A DNA stretch of 64,000 nt from positions 81,113,928 to 81,177,927 of the forward strand of contig NC_089583.1 in the NCBI RefSeq assembly GCF_019320115.1. Direction: 5' to 3'. This document shows, in pieces, positions 45,633 through 57,161 of the stretch (the first letter of the stretch is position 1; every line of letters starts with the position of its first letter). The translations under genes and the position numbers were made by a program. Under the pieces are notes generated by a model. The model saw only the letters and a list, made by a program, of their open reading frames with translations. It had not been told where the DNA came from and searched no databases. The stretch comes from Miscanthus floridulus. Taxonomy: Eukaryota; Streptophyta; Magnoliopsida; Poales; Poaceae.

Positions 45633-47580
45633 TGAAAGCTCTAGTTTGGTTTTGGTGAATTGATGAAACCCTAAGTGCTAACCTAATTTATCAAGTGATC
45701 ATGAGATAGGTAGCACATTCCAAGTGGTGAAGCAAATGAAGATTATGACATGATGATGGTGATGCCATGGTGATAATCAAGTGCTTGGACTTGAAAAGAA
45801 GAAAGATAAAAACAAAAGGCTCAAGGCAAAGGTATAAATGGTAGGAGCTATTTTGTTTTGGTAATCAAGACACATAGAGAGTGTGATCACATTTAGGATC
45901 GATAGTCATACTATTAAGAGGGGTGAAACTCGTATCAAAATGCGGTTATCAAAGTGCCACTAGATGCTCTAACTCATTGCATATGCATTTAGGATTTAGT
46001 AGAGTGCTAACACCCTTGAAAATGTGTTGTGAAAATATGCTAACACACATGTGCACAAGGTGATACACTTGGTGGTTGGCATATTTGAGCAAGGGTAAGA
46101 AACTTCACCGGTGGAGTGTCCGCCCATAGAGTGCGGATAGTCCGACGGTGCCACTGGCGCCCTATACAGAAAAGACGGAGGTCACTGTAAGTGACCGGAC
46201 ACTGGCCACAGTAGGACCGGCGCATCCGGTCAGTAGAAGTTGTAAAGACACTGGCGTCGGTCTCTGACCGGACGTTGGGTCACTTAGTGACCAGATGCTG
46301 GAGGGTTGTGTCCGGTCCTGCTGACGTGGCAGCGCACAGGTGAGACGCCGAGTGACCGAACGCTGGGTGAGTCTGGTGGAGTATGACCGGACGCGTCCGG
46401 TTGTGATTTTTTGCTTCTGGATGCTTACTAGAAATGACCGGACACTGAGGTCCTGCGTCTGGTCACTTCATAGTAGCGCGTTCGGTCATCACTTGACCGT
46501 TGGGATCAAGCACTCAGTATTTGAAGAGAGGGGACATGTGGCATGCATCGCACGACCGGACGCTGGGGTCCAGCGTCCGGTCAATCAGACCGGAGCGTCC
46601 GGTCGCCCCGTGTTCAGTGCAGTGAGGAGCCCAACGGCTCTATTCATGGGGGTCTCTATTTAAGCCCCATGGCCAGCTCAAGCTCACTCTCTTGGCCATT
46701 TGCATTGACATAGCAACCTTGTGAGCTTAGACAAAGCCCTCCCACTCATCTCCATCATTGATTCATCATCTTTGTGAGATTGGGAGAGAATCCAAGTGCA
46801 TTGCTTGAGTGTTTGCATCTAGAGGAACTTGGTGTTCATGTTTCACTATGGAATTCGCTTGTTACTCTTGGTGGTTGCTACCACCTAGATGGCTTGGAGC
46901 AGCGAGGATCGTCGAGCGGAGGTTGGTGATTGTCTCCGGCTCCGATCGTGGTGATTGTGAGGGGTTCTTGACCTTTCTCGGCGGAGAGCCAAAAGGTACT
47001 CTAGTGAATTGCCCGTGGCTTGTGTGATCCTCATCTTGTGTTGGTTGTATGGCACCCTATTGAGGGTTTGGCATGTGATGTCAATTAGCGCATGAACCTT
47101 CAAGTGAGTGAATCGCCACAACGAGGAGTAGTTTGCCGGCAAGCAAGTGAACCTCGATAAAAAATCATTATGTTCATCATTTGATTCTGAGGTGATTGGT
47201 CTTCATTGATATTGATTCTTGTGATTGATTGGTTCACTCCTCGACATGGTGGTATAACTATCTTGCTCTCTCTCTCTCTTTACATTACCGCAAACTAGTT
47301 ATCAAGCTCTTTAGTGTAGCTAGTTGTGAGAGCTTGTTAGTTTGGTTAGTATGGCTCTTTAGTTAGTCTTTGAGAGCACACTAACTTAGTATAGTGCCAT
47401 AGCTATTGTGTGGTTAGAGACAATAGAAACTAAAATTGTGGTAGGTGGCTTGCATTTTTAGTAGGCTAGCGCAACACTTGCTTCGTCTCATAATTGTCTA
47501 ACCGGTTTGTTAAGTGTTGTTGTAGAATTTTTTTAATAGGCTATTCACCCCCCCCCTGCTCTAGCCATTAGGACCTTACA
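45633..47580 (+). repeat. Solo LTR of the same Sirevirus family, inserted in RNase H
   Basis: This 1,948-bp sequence starts TGAAAGCTCTAG and ends GGACCTTACA, and matches the host's own 3' LTR (52585-54535) over its whole length. The perfect 5-bp duplication ATGTC flanks it (45628-45632 and 47581-47585), and no internal sequence is present, so it is a solo LTR left by recombination. Between about 46180 and 46620 it has many copies of GACCGGAC(G/A)C(T/G) in both orientations. The short frames in it (46340-46663, 46809-47027) are not genes. Confidence 0.95.
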
Positions 47581-47585
47581 ATGTC

Positions 47586-47992
47586 AACTATTGGGAAGAT
47601 TACTTGTATCTTGGTCATCAAAGAAGCAAAATAGTGTTGTATTATCAACTACCGAAGCCAAATACATATATGTCGGTAGTTGTTGTGCACAAATTCTTTG
47701 GATGAAGGACACTTTGAATGACTTTGGAATCAAGTTCAAGAATATGTCATTGCTATATGACAATGAGAGTGCAATCAAGCTAACCAACAATTCGGTTCAA
47801 CATGCAAGAACAAAGCACATTGATGTCCGCCACCATTTCATAAGAGATCATCAACAAAAAGGGGACATTTCAATTGGGAGTGTGGGCACCGAAGATCCAC
47901 TTGCCGACATATTCACCATGCCACTTGATGAGAAGAGGTTTCGCAAGCTAATGAATGAGTTGATCATATTGGATTTCTCAAATATGTGTTGA
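47586..47992 (+). pseudogene. Sirevirus RNase H, C-terminal part
   Basis: RNase H continues directly after the second ATGTC copy and is open to the TGA at 47990-47992. It contains 'SWSSKKQNSVVLSTTEAKYI' and 'LYDNESAIKLTNNSVQHART', the standard C-terminal motifs of Copia RNase H. The natural end of pol is thus at 47992. Confidence 0.93.
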
Positions 47993-48750
47993 TGCACCCC
48001 CACTTATATGATATGCCTCTCCTTCGAGCAAAGCAAGGTAAACTTGTTTGGCATGACATACATATTTTGCTAAGGACTTGTTTAGTGCATCTAGTTATTC
48101 CTATCATGTCTTAGGCTCATTCATGAAAATCAAATGGATTTGATGCTTGTATAGTACCACTATTGCTTATGTGATTGACCTGATCTAGTGGTAGCATATG
48201 ACATGTTTGTGGGCTTGTGAACCTAGTGTTTAATCTAGAAAATGAGCTATATGTGTTTAACTCAACATTGTCAAGATAACCCTTGCAATGAGGTGTGAAG
48301 AAGTTTACCATTGGATCAAACTGAGTTTAATGTCTTTGGCAAATGATCTAGATTGAACCAAATTTAGAAAATGATCCTCACATACACTCTAACCTATCTA
48401 AAATTGAAGCTCACCTTTTATGGTCATTGTTGACAAAGGGGGAGAAGTAATTCACAAAGGGGAGACAAATAAAGATAAGAAATGATAAAGAAAGGGGATC
48501 AATTAAAATTTTGAGCACACAAGTAGAGGGAGCAAGCTCATAAACTTGAATGTTGCATTTGAATGTGCATTTACATATGTATGCTTGCATGGCACAAGTT
48601 TTAAATTCAATATCCATGCTTGTGTGGTGTATGCTAGTTGTAAATTTGATTAATGAAATGAAATACTAGGATGCATAGGGAAATTTCTAGATATTTGTGA
48701 TCTCTCAAGTGGTACTAGAGCCTTGCATATAATGTTGATCTCATGAGGTA
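47993..48750 (+). other. Sirevirus region downstream of pol, with polypurine-like motifs
   Basis: No env-like ORF is visible. Purine tracts 'acaaagggggagaag' (about 48434-48449) and 'acaaaggggagac' (about 48454-48467) resemble the true polypurine tract 'caaaaaggggagat' (52571-52584), and 'aagaaaggggatc' follows at 48490. Clusters of such motifs before the 3' LTR are known in Sireviruses. Confidence 0.7.
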
Positions 48751-51700
48751 TATAGTGTTTTTTATGTATCTAGCAAACCTATCAAACCCCAAAAATTCTA
48801 ATTTTGGGTTGTGCATAGAAAACACTAAATAAAATAAATTATTTTAATATTTGGATAAAATTTACCAAGTTTAGTTTGAGCTAGCGCAAATTTAGTTATA
48901 AAAAATGTGAATTTTCAAAGTTTTCTAATTTTGACAGGCATTTGGATGATGTGATGTTTGCTTGTTGCTTCTTTGTGTGTCGTGAGTGAGTAAAGTTTTC
49001 AAAACGCGCTAAGTAAGTCGTTTATCTGTCCCTAGCTCGTCTCTATATTTTCCTATAATCAAATTCTGGCTTTCTTGATCCAAATAATTTCATTCGGAGT
49101 TTCTAAAGATCCTCTTCTTCTGCTCCAAATCATTCCTTTGAGTTCATCATCCATCTACATATCTCTAAAAACTTTCCAGAAATTATTTTAGCTTTTTCTT
49201 AAACTTTTTCTCCCTTTTCTGTGACCATAATTTATTTTTTAGATGCTCCAAAATTATCCTATCATGAGCTCCAAATATTTTATTTGAGTTCCTCACCCTT
49301 CAATCTGCCTCAAGGATTTTTCCAAGCTTCAGAGCATTTTTCATGATATAAATGGTAATTCTAGACTTTCTAGATTTTTTTTATTTCATGATATTGATTA
49401 ATTTCAAAATTTGGATAATGCATGCCCAATTTTCCATAGTCCCTCGAAGTCCATGTGCAATAATCCTAATAAATCCTAAAGGCACATGTCTTTATTTACT
49501 AATGGGCTTTAATGTTTATTTAGGCTCATTAGTGCAGATGGATGGTGCAACATCAATTAGTACCGTATCGCTAGTTGACGTGGAGGTGGGGAGTTTTTCT
49601 CCCTATACATTTGTACCAACCCCTTGAGCAAAGCACATCAAAACTACCGTAAGGGGAGCCCCTAGTTCGAGAAATCCCTTGTGTAGTAAATTAGAATTTT
49701 CTCTCTTCATGTCATGAAAGCGTTGGACTCTTCGGCGAGCTTTTCCGGTCTAACCGTCGCATTCCGAAATCAACACCACCATGAGGTATCCCTCTTTGTC
49801 CTCCACGTCAAGGTATACTTGGTTGCGTGACTACATCACCGTTTGACCTTTTCTCCTTTGTTTGTTTGCTTCCGGTGAACTTCACCGTGGCTGGGTTCTT
49901 GTTCTCCTTCGATTCTAGCCGCTGCTCGGCTCTCTGGCGCCGCCATAGCTGCTGGGCGAGCGTGCGTGCGCTGCTGCAGCTACTGCATTGACCCCGCCTC
50001 AGCCCGGCTGCACGTGCGGCGCTTGTACTGTGCGTGCATGGCTAGTTTGGGAGCCCTTTGGCCACCAGCGGGCACCGCCCGTCGTGGATGACGCACGTGC
50101 GCAGGTGGGAGTCGAGGCCTCCAAGTTCTAGGCTCATGCTAAGCTCAGCCCTGTCTTAGCCTCCCCGGCCGAAACTCCCTATGAGCACGGCAGCAGGTTC
50201 CAATGGCCATGAACATCACGATCTGCAACAGCCAAGGATGAAGACGACATAATTATGTAACTGCCATTGGTTTGTAATATCTCCGTCTTTCCTTCGTTTT
50301 AATTCCGATTCGGTTTGTTCAAGTTGCGTTAGATTCATGCCGACGTGCTCTACATAGTAGTAATAATGTTTTTCATGTCACATGTTTTTTCTATATAGTT
50401 AAATATTAAGTTGATTAATATACTTGTATCTAGTTTTATAATTAAAATCAATATAGGTTTTATACCTATGTATTTTATATATAACTGATAACATGATTAA
50501 TTGCTAACATAAATGTGTTTGTAAATTATAATTTACTTAGGATAAACAAGGTCATATAAAACTTGTTTATATGCTCTCACATGCACTTTTGTTTTGTAAA
50601 TGTTAAAGTTTAATCTGATTAAATTATATGATGACTAAAACATGATTAGCTATAACTCTACTTTTAAAAACTAAATATGTTTTGATTAATCAGAATTAAT
50701 ACTATTCATATAGTTTTGTTAATTAAAATAAATCAAACCCATAGTTGCTTCTTTTATAATATAAAACTCTTGATAGTCGTTTCTTTTTAATGATAGTTTC
50801 ATTATGGGTGTTTCTTGCGTTCTCTCGATCGTAGCAGCGAGTTCTCTCTTAGCACGCTGTTTTAAAGCTCTTGCTCTGCTGTTCTTAGTTGTTTTTATTT
50901 GTTGCTTGTATGATTCCTATGTGTGGTGCTTGCTATGAGTAGACGAGAACCGTTTCTGGACGCTGAAGATCAGAAGGTGATGATAGAAAGCTGATGGTAT
51001 GAGAGTTGAGCAAGTGTTTAAGGCAAGTATAGCATGGGATCTTTCTTGTTACCTATTCACCTTTAATCATTTAATTCATACTGCATGTGTCTACCTTGAC
51101 TGCCACTAGGGATTTTCTAGTACTTTGTACCTTATGCCTTGATACCTATGGGGTATTATATTGGGTAGTATGATGCTAGTGCTCAACTACAACCATGATC
51201 TTATAACTTGACTAATGGTATATGCAATAAACATTAAAAGATGCTTTTTAGCAACATGAAACAAGGGGGGCTAGAGCATTGGGCTATTTTATGGTGCTTT
51301 AGATTCCTCTCCCTAAGGACTTATCTATAAGTGATCATCCAGGACTTACAGTACAGCTGTGAGGGCTATATGACTCTGGCTTTAGCTCAGTATGAGGACC
51401 TTTTCTAGCTTCTTAGAGGTTACCTTTATGGCGCAAGAGGGGTGTGTTCTAGGTTGGATATAGTGCGGCCTCTGTCCATCAGTGTATAGGCTGCGCGTTA
51501 TTGTGCTTGTCGGAAGGGGAGCCCTACTTTCATAGGCCATAGAAACTTAGCGGTCCTAACTTGTTAGACAAACCTTTGAAAGGCTTCATAGTAAACCCTG
51601 TCGATCTTCCTTGGTAGTGGGTCAAGAGGCTGATCACCTCGGGCGAAATGGTAAATCACGGCTCACAGTGAAAGTGTACAACCTCTGCAGAGTGTAAAAC

Positions 51701-52272
51701 TGGTATATCAACCGTGCTCACGGTCACGAGCGGCCTTAGAACCCTTACGGAATAGATGAACACTAAGTATTACCTGTTTATGCTATTCATTATTCATGTT
51801 TACATTGATCATGTGTTTTGTTTTGGGAATTGAAACAACTTGATGCTACTCTTATGTTAAAATTGTGACAACTAAAAAGTTGAACGCTATTAAACCTGTG
51901 TCAAGCCTTTTTAGCCTCATGAACCCCGTGTTATATTTGCTGAGTACGACATGTGCTCACCCTTGCTATTTCCCTACACACCCAGACTCCAGTAAAAGTT
52001 TCTCAGAAAATTGGTGAAGACAACGAAGGAGTTCTTAGGATACTATCAGAAGTGTTTGGCATACGTAGCCCCAGTCAGCCATCCCTGTGAAGTTGGAGCC
52101 TGAAGAAAACATGAGTAACCATTCCGCTATACTCTGATGTAAGTGTTAATTGTAAGTATGTTTCCGCTATATAATATTGTTTCTGATATCCTCTATTCTG
52201 TTGTTGTATGTGTGGACTTCCTCGGCACACATATGGCAAGCCTGGTTTTGTTCTTTAAAACCGGGTGTGACA
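48750..52272 (+). repeat. Solo LTR of a Tekay/Del-type chromovirus
   Basis: The 3' end, 'aaaccgggtgtgaca' at 52258-52272, and the preceding ~350 bases (including 'tgtgtggacttcctcggcacacatatgg') are typical of large Tekay/Del LTRs of grasses. About 3.5 kb upstream there is no coding sequence, and Sirevirus-like sequence lies on both sides. The left boundary is not resolved: I place it near 48.75 kb, within perhaps 200 bases. The likely target site after it is AAATC (52273-52277). AT-rich stretches alternate with a GC-rich exon-like block (49900-50220). The frames at 49352-49627 and 52143-52364 look like chance. Confidence 0.65.
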
Positions 52273-52584
52273 AAATCATGGTGCTAAGGATGGTATTATT
52301 GGTGCACTCCGATTGGTATCACGCTTCAAAGGCCCATCTCTTACACCTTAGCATCATTTGGTAGACATTACTCTCCGACACTTCTAATCTATGCATATGT
52401 GCAAGCTTCTATCCAAACTCTTAGCACATATGTTGTGGGAGCTAATGCTACCAAGTCGGGTTCATGAAACTTGTCCAAATTCTTTACACATGGTAAAAAT
52501 GCTTGGGCAAGCAACATGGATTCAAATTGAATTCAATTCATATCTTTGTGAAAGAGTTGTCATCAATTACCAAAAAGGGGAGAT
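52273..52584 (+). other. Last internal sequence of the Sirevirus and its polypurine tract
   Basis: About 300 bases with no gene, ending in the polypurine tract 'caaaaaggggagat' (52571-52584) next to the 3' LTR. Confidence 0.8.
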
Positions 52585-54535
52585 TGAAAGCTCTAGTTTG
52601 ATTTTGGATAATTGATGAAACCCTAGGTACTAACCTCTGGCTCTAAGTGAATATGAGATAGGTTAGTACACACCAAGCATTGGAGCAATTGGATGATGAC
52701 CATGATAATAATGATGGCCATGGTGATGATCAAGTGTTCAAGCTTGAAAAAGAAGAAAGAGAAAAACAAAAAGGCTCAAGGCAAAGGTATATTTGATATG
52801 AGCTTTTTGTTTTGGCACTCAAGACACCTAGTGGGTGTGAGTGTGTTTAGGATAGATAGTCGTACTATTAAGAGGGGTGAAACTCATCGTGAAATGCGGT
52901 TATCAAAGTGCCACTAGATGTTCTAACTCATTGCATATGTATTTAGATTCTAGTGAGTGCTAACACCCTTGAAAATGCTTTGTGAAAATGCTAACACACT
53001 TGCCCAATGGTGATACACTTGGTGGTTAGCACTTAGAAGCAAGGGTGAAGGAGTTGGAGAAGTGCAGGAGATGTTTTGGAGTGACTGGACTCTGGCCACG
53101 GTAGGACCGGACCCCGCCTGGCGCGTCTAGTCACACTACGTAGAGGAGGCGTAGTCTCTGTCTGTGACTGGACTCTGAAGGGTGGAGCTGATCGGACCCT
53201 AGAGGGTCACTGTTCCTAGGTCCGTACATTGCTGATGTGGCTTGGGCGCATGGCTCTGGAGAGGACCGGACTCTAGCCGAGTCCGGTCATGGACTAGCGG
53301 ACACGTCAGGTCATGAAAAACTGGCTATGGATGCTTACTGGAAGTGACCGGACTCTGTTGTTCAGCGGGTCTAGTCGTTCTACGGTGAGTCTAGTCATTG
53401 GCTTGGTGGCTTGGGCGCGCGCACGCGACCGGACCCTATGTGGGTGCGTCCAGTCATGCAGCGGCGCGTCCGGTCGTCACTTAAATGCACGCGCAAGCGG
53501 CTGCTAGCCGTTAGGATCGCATGGCTGACATTCAAAGGCATGACACGTGGATGCATCCGGTGGACTGGACGCTGGCTCAGGTGCGTCCGATCGCCTCGAC
53601 CAGCATGCCCGGTCACTGCATAGTTAGCCCCAACTTGATCCTAACTACTCTATTTCATTTGGGGGGCTATAAATATGTGGTAGCCGGCTTGGGCTCACTC
53701 TCTTGGCCCTTTCTATTGAGAATACACCCCAGTGAGCCTAGCCAATTCTCTCTAACTCATCTTGCTTGATTGATTCATCATTTGGTGAGATTAGAGAGCA
53801 TCCATAGGCACTTGGTGATTGTATTTCGCTGCGGGATTCGCTTGTTACTCTTGGTGGTTGTCGTCACCTAGATGACTTGGTGCAGCGAGGATCGTTGAGC
53901 AGAGAATGGTGATTGTCTCTAGCTCCGATTGTGGTGATTGTGAGGGGTTCTTGAGCCTTCCCCATGGGAGATCACGAAAGGCATCTTTAGTGGATTTCTT
54001 ATAGCTTAAGGATCCCCATCTTGTGTTGGTTGTGCGGCACCCGGTTGTGGGTTAGGCATGTGATGCCTATTAGCGCATGAACCTCTAAGTGGGTGAATCA
54101 CTACAATGAGGACGTAGCTTGCCGGCAAGCAAGTGAACCTCGATGAAAAATCATTGTGTCAATTGGTATCCATTGTGATTGATTTTTCACTTGCCCAGCT
54201 CGGTATTGATCCTCTACCTCTCTTGTATTTGCATTTGTAGAGATTTCTTGTGTAGAGGTAGTCTAGCTAAGTAGAGTAGCTCTCTAATGTAGCATAGAAG
54301 TAATTAGTTGAATTACTTGTTTAAGTTGATCACTAGTGTAGCAAGTAGTAACATAGCCATTGATTGATACATAGAGATCATAGCAACTAGAATTGTGGAT
54401 AGGCGGCTTGCAACCCTTGTAGTGCTAGCGCAACATTCACTTCACCGTTTAATTATCTAACCACTTGTCTTAGTGTTGTTGTAGAAAATTTTTATAGGCT
54501 ATTCACACCCCCCTCTAGCCAGTTAGGACCTTTCA
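52585..54535 (+). repeat. 3' LTR of the Sirevirus
   Basis: This 1,951-bp LTR starts TGAAAGCTCTAG and ends GGACCTTTCA. It matches the solo LTR at 45633-47580 and its last ~205 bases match 595-799. The GACCGGACGC-type words seen in the solo LTR are here partly eroded to 'gactggac' and 'gaccggactc'. A leader-like 'tataaatatgtgg' lies at 53669-53681. Confidence 0.93.
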
Positions 54536-54684
54536 CCCGTAGAGACGGGGATGGGGAGCTATCCCCCAATGGAGAATTCCCCGTTACATCCCTACTCGTA
54601 ACCCGTGTCCAGGAAATGTATCAGTGACACGTATTCACATTTTTTTGAATCAATGTAACACGTTCACATTTGTTGCGGGTAGGA
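54536..54684. other. Flank between the Sirevirus and the retroposed copy
   Basis: It contains a block of 'gacggggatgggg'/'atccccc' inverted words (54546-54590), which could be the edge of another repeat. No gene. Confidence 0.4.
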
Positions 54685-55436
54685 GTACCAACAATTTTTT
54701 TTGAGAAACAGGGTGGATTTTATTAAGCATGGAGAGGTATTACATCTAGTCCCTTGCAAAAGAGCACCCATATCAAAATAAAATTACATTGAAGTCCTTG
54801 ATAGAAGCTCCTGGAGGTCGTCGTTTTAGTCGACCGAAATTTCCGCTGCTCACCTCTCCTCCATCGCCAACAACAGAGAAGGAAGTCGAGGAGGAAGCTC
54901 AGGGCCGACACCCCAACAGACGACGCAACATCACCTTTGAAGTTGAAGATAGCCAAAAGTAGCACGGCCACCAACGGATCGTACACGCACCGACCGGGAT
55001 CAGACGCCAATTGCCTCCATGACCGATCCCAATCGACGAAAGACGAAGACCCCAACACGGGGAATGGGAACTCCAACCCAAAGCTTGCAGGAAGGAGGAG
55101 CACATACCTCACAAAACAACTTTAGGACAACCAGTGGATTCTTGGAGCGGCAAGATACCAGTGCCATCAACAAAGTCAATAGCCCGGAAAGAAACCTTCG
55201 ATTTCACCCTGAAGTCGTCTCTGCCAACAATGAAATCGAAGAACCAAACTCCTTCCATCGGCAGCGGCTTAGATGAAAAAACTAACCAAACCCTACCTAG
55301 ATTTACTAGAGTAGAAGGGAATATGTACACTGTCCACCTCACTCCTCGATCTCCATGCCCGCCGAAGCCAACACAGGCGCCGGCGAAGATGCGGATCGAA
55401 GGAGATTGGCACCGGGAACAGGCGTACCAACAATTT
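54685..55436 (-). mobile_element. Poly(A)-tailed retroposed sequence with 13-bp target duplications
   Basis: On the minus strand this ~725-bp unit ends with AATAAA (54719-54724 as TTTATT on +) and, about 17 bases on, an A-run (T8 at 54695-54702 on +). GTACCAACAATTT occurs at both edges (54685-54697 and 55424-55436), the type of long duplication made by LINE-driven insertion. Its minus-strand frames (55342-55109 and 55112-54723) are open but I recognise no domain. It may be a processed copy of an mRNA or the end of a non-autonomous LINE. GC content is high towards its 5' end. Confidence 0.75.
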
Positions 55437-56660
55437 GTATCGAATATCAGAAGTCGACAAAAGTGAGCCCACTCAAAAAATGGGCTGCGGAATATGTGTC
55501 AGACCCAACTTATGTCTATCCAATATCGACAATTCTAATGGTTGAGGGACATATATATATATATACCAGCAAAGGGGTCCCAGGGTAAGGTCTGGAAAAC
55601 TGAATTAGACAATCATGTTCAACAAGGACCTAAAAAGGGTCTCTACCCTGATTTTGTGGCTAGAAAAATCATAGTGGTGTGATACCAAAGATATATATGA
55701 ATATTATATATTAAAAATATATAGGACAAATAAAATAGGGGCTTAGATATAGAGACCCTTATTTTTTGATGAAAAGACCTTTATTGGAGTTGAGTGCTAA
55801 AAGTAGAGTTTCAGAAAATAGAAATACCTACTCAAAAAATAGGAGAGGGACTCTACTTTAGGTGTCATTTGGTTCAAAAAATAGGAAAGGGGCTCTACTT
55901 TTTTTATGAAAGAAGAATTATATTAGATAATAGATGGGTACATCACCACGTTACAAGCACTCTAGAATACACTACATATATCCAGAAAATAATTTTTATC
56001 TAAATTGTACCCACGCTGTGAATATATAGCTCCAAATCTCAAATTCAAACATGTATGACGTTTCATATGGATGACCGTATAGGCAAACACTCAGCACAAG
56101 GACTGAGAACATATGCCCAACAAACGATGGCCAACATTCCTTCTTTTTTCTGCTACCGAAGAATAAGGAAGACTGATCTGAAACATATTCTCCCTAGTCC
56201 TTCGCCGTGGCTAGATCTAACCATAATAAAACAGAGAAGAGACTAGAAAAAATTATTCCATGACAGCAACATCATCTCCACCTCGATATTGTCATCCGAA
56301 AAGAAAAGTCTCCATGTCGTCATGCCGAGGAAGACGTTGACGCTGTAGTTGTCGCTTTCATCTTGAACAGAGTCGCCTGCCATAGAGAAAACGATTCCAT
56401 CCTGTCCCCTCGCCATCGCCGAAGAGAAGGAGATAAATCCCCAATACAAAGAAACTTGGCATGGAGAGACTCTAACCCAAAGGACTCGATCTACTAGAAA
56501 AACTTATTAAAAACGATGGATCCCTACTTCCTCCTTCCTCCGGCCTCCGGCCTCCGGCGAGATGCCGAAGGGGAAAGGGAGGGGGATCAGTGGTGGTGGA
56601 GGCGGGGGGGGGGGGGGCGGCGGCTGCAGCGGCGATGCTGCGAGTCACGAGGGCGCTCGC
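55437..56660. other. Intergenic stretch with simple repeats
   Basis: No supported gene. It contains an (AT)n run (55551-55565), two copies of an 'aaaaaataggagaggg(a)ctctactttt' unit (about 55833-55861 and 55876-55905), and a 14-base G run (56604-56617) in a GC-rich block (56530-56660) with 'cggcctc' tandem words. The frames 56055-56246 and 56516-56698 look like chance. Confidence 0.5.
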
Positions 56661-56664
56661 CCTT

Positions 56665-56956
56665 AGAGCATCTCCAAGAGATTAGCCACAAAGACTAGCC
56701 AAATTTACTGATTTAGCTATCCTCTAAAATAGATTTGACAAAAAAAAAAACACTAGAGTACTCCAACAGACTCTGTAAACTAAGAGGTTGAATGGCTAGT
56801 GGGGTAGGCTATCCAAAAATAGAGAGCGAATCAGGTGGGATGAAGAGCTACTAAATTTGGAGTCATTTTACAGAGTCTATTAGAGATGTTTTTTCCTTTA
56901 ATGATAGCTAAATTTACCTTTAGAAAATGATTTAGCTAACCTCATGGAGCTGCTCT
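56665..56956. mobile_element. MITE-like element
   Basis: The left end AGAGCATCTCCAAGAGATTA is repeated inverted at the right end as AGAGCAGCTCCATGAGGTTA (56956 backwards). The ~290-bp interior is AT-rich and palindromic in part ('ttagcta'/'tagctaa'). Ends of the form 'agagcatctccaa' are widespread in grass MITEs. A target duplication is not clear (CTT on both sides is possible). Confidence 0.65.
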
Positions 56957-56989
56957 GCTTCCAAAGATTTGAGAGGGCCTCTACTTTAG

Positions 56990-57161
56990 GGGTCATTCGG
57001 TGCTGCTCCAACGCCACGGAACCCAGAGCAGAAGCACCCTTCAGCAGGTCCACCTCCGTATAAAACAGCTCCAGCCTCCAGCTCCTCCACGTCATCCAGA
57101 AGCGCTTCTCTCCCTTGCGGCTTCGGCAGAGCCGGAGGAGCACCCGAACCAGAAGGGTCCA
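56990..57161. mobile_element. Second small MITE-like element
   Basis: The left end 'aggggtcattcggtgctgctcc' and the right end, inverted 'ggacccttctggttcgggtg', form imperfect inverted repeats about 22 bp long. The interior (~130 bp) has 'agctcc'/'ggagct'-type words. A fragment of the same left end ('gagagg(g)actctactttagg' and 'gtcatttggttc') occurs at 55846-55873. Confidence 0.45.

Larger units (their letters stand above)
595..54535 (+). mobile_element. Sirevirus-like Ty1/Copia retrotransposon, host of the nested cluster
   Basis: One Copia element is spread over 54 kb by later insertions. In order one sees a 5' LTR remnant (595-799), a tRNA-Met type primer-binding site (802-813), gag with two zinc knuckles and a charged helical region, protease, pre-integrase domain, integrase, reverse transcriptase, RNase H, a downstream region with several purine-rich tracts, and a full 3' LTR (52585-54535). 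The coding order integrase then RT is that of Copia. The coiled-coil gag and repeated polypurine motifs are known features of Sireviruses. Subtracting the insertions leaves roughly 8.5 kb, near the usual size of the lineage. Stops and frameshifts show it is dead. Bases following the 3' LTR are CCCGT; the matching left flank is lost. Confidence 0.9.

Noticed and set aside
46340..47027. Short + strand ORFs in the Sirevirus LTR as accessory genes
   Set aside because: They are not kept open in the matching 3' LTR (52585-54535), so selection for coding is unlikely.
48709..48722. 'ggtactagagcc' resembling a tRNA-Met type primer site
   Set aside because: No LTR end precedes it and no gag follows. 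It may be chance or a relic, so no element was called from it.
54723..55342. A host protein-coding gene on the minus strand
   Set aside because: The stretch has a poly(A) tail, target duplications and no recognisable domain, which indicates a retroposed sequence rather than a gene in place.
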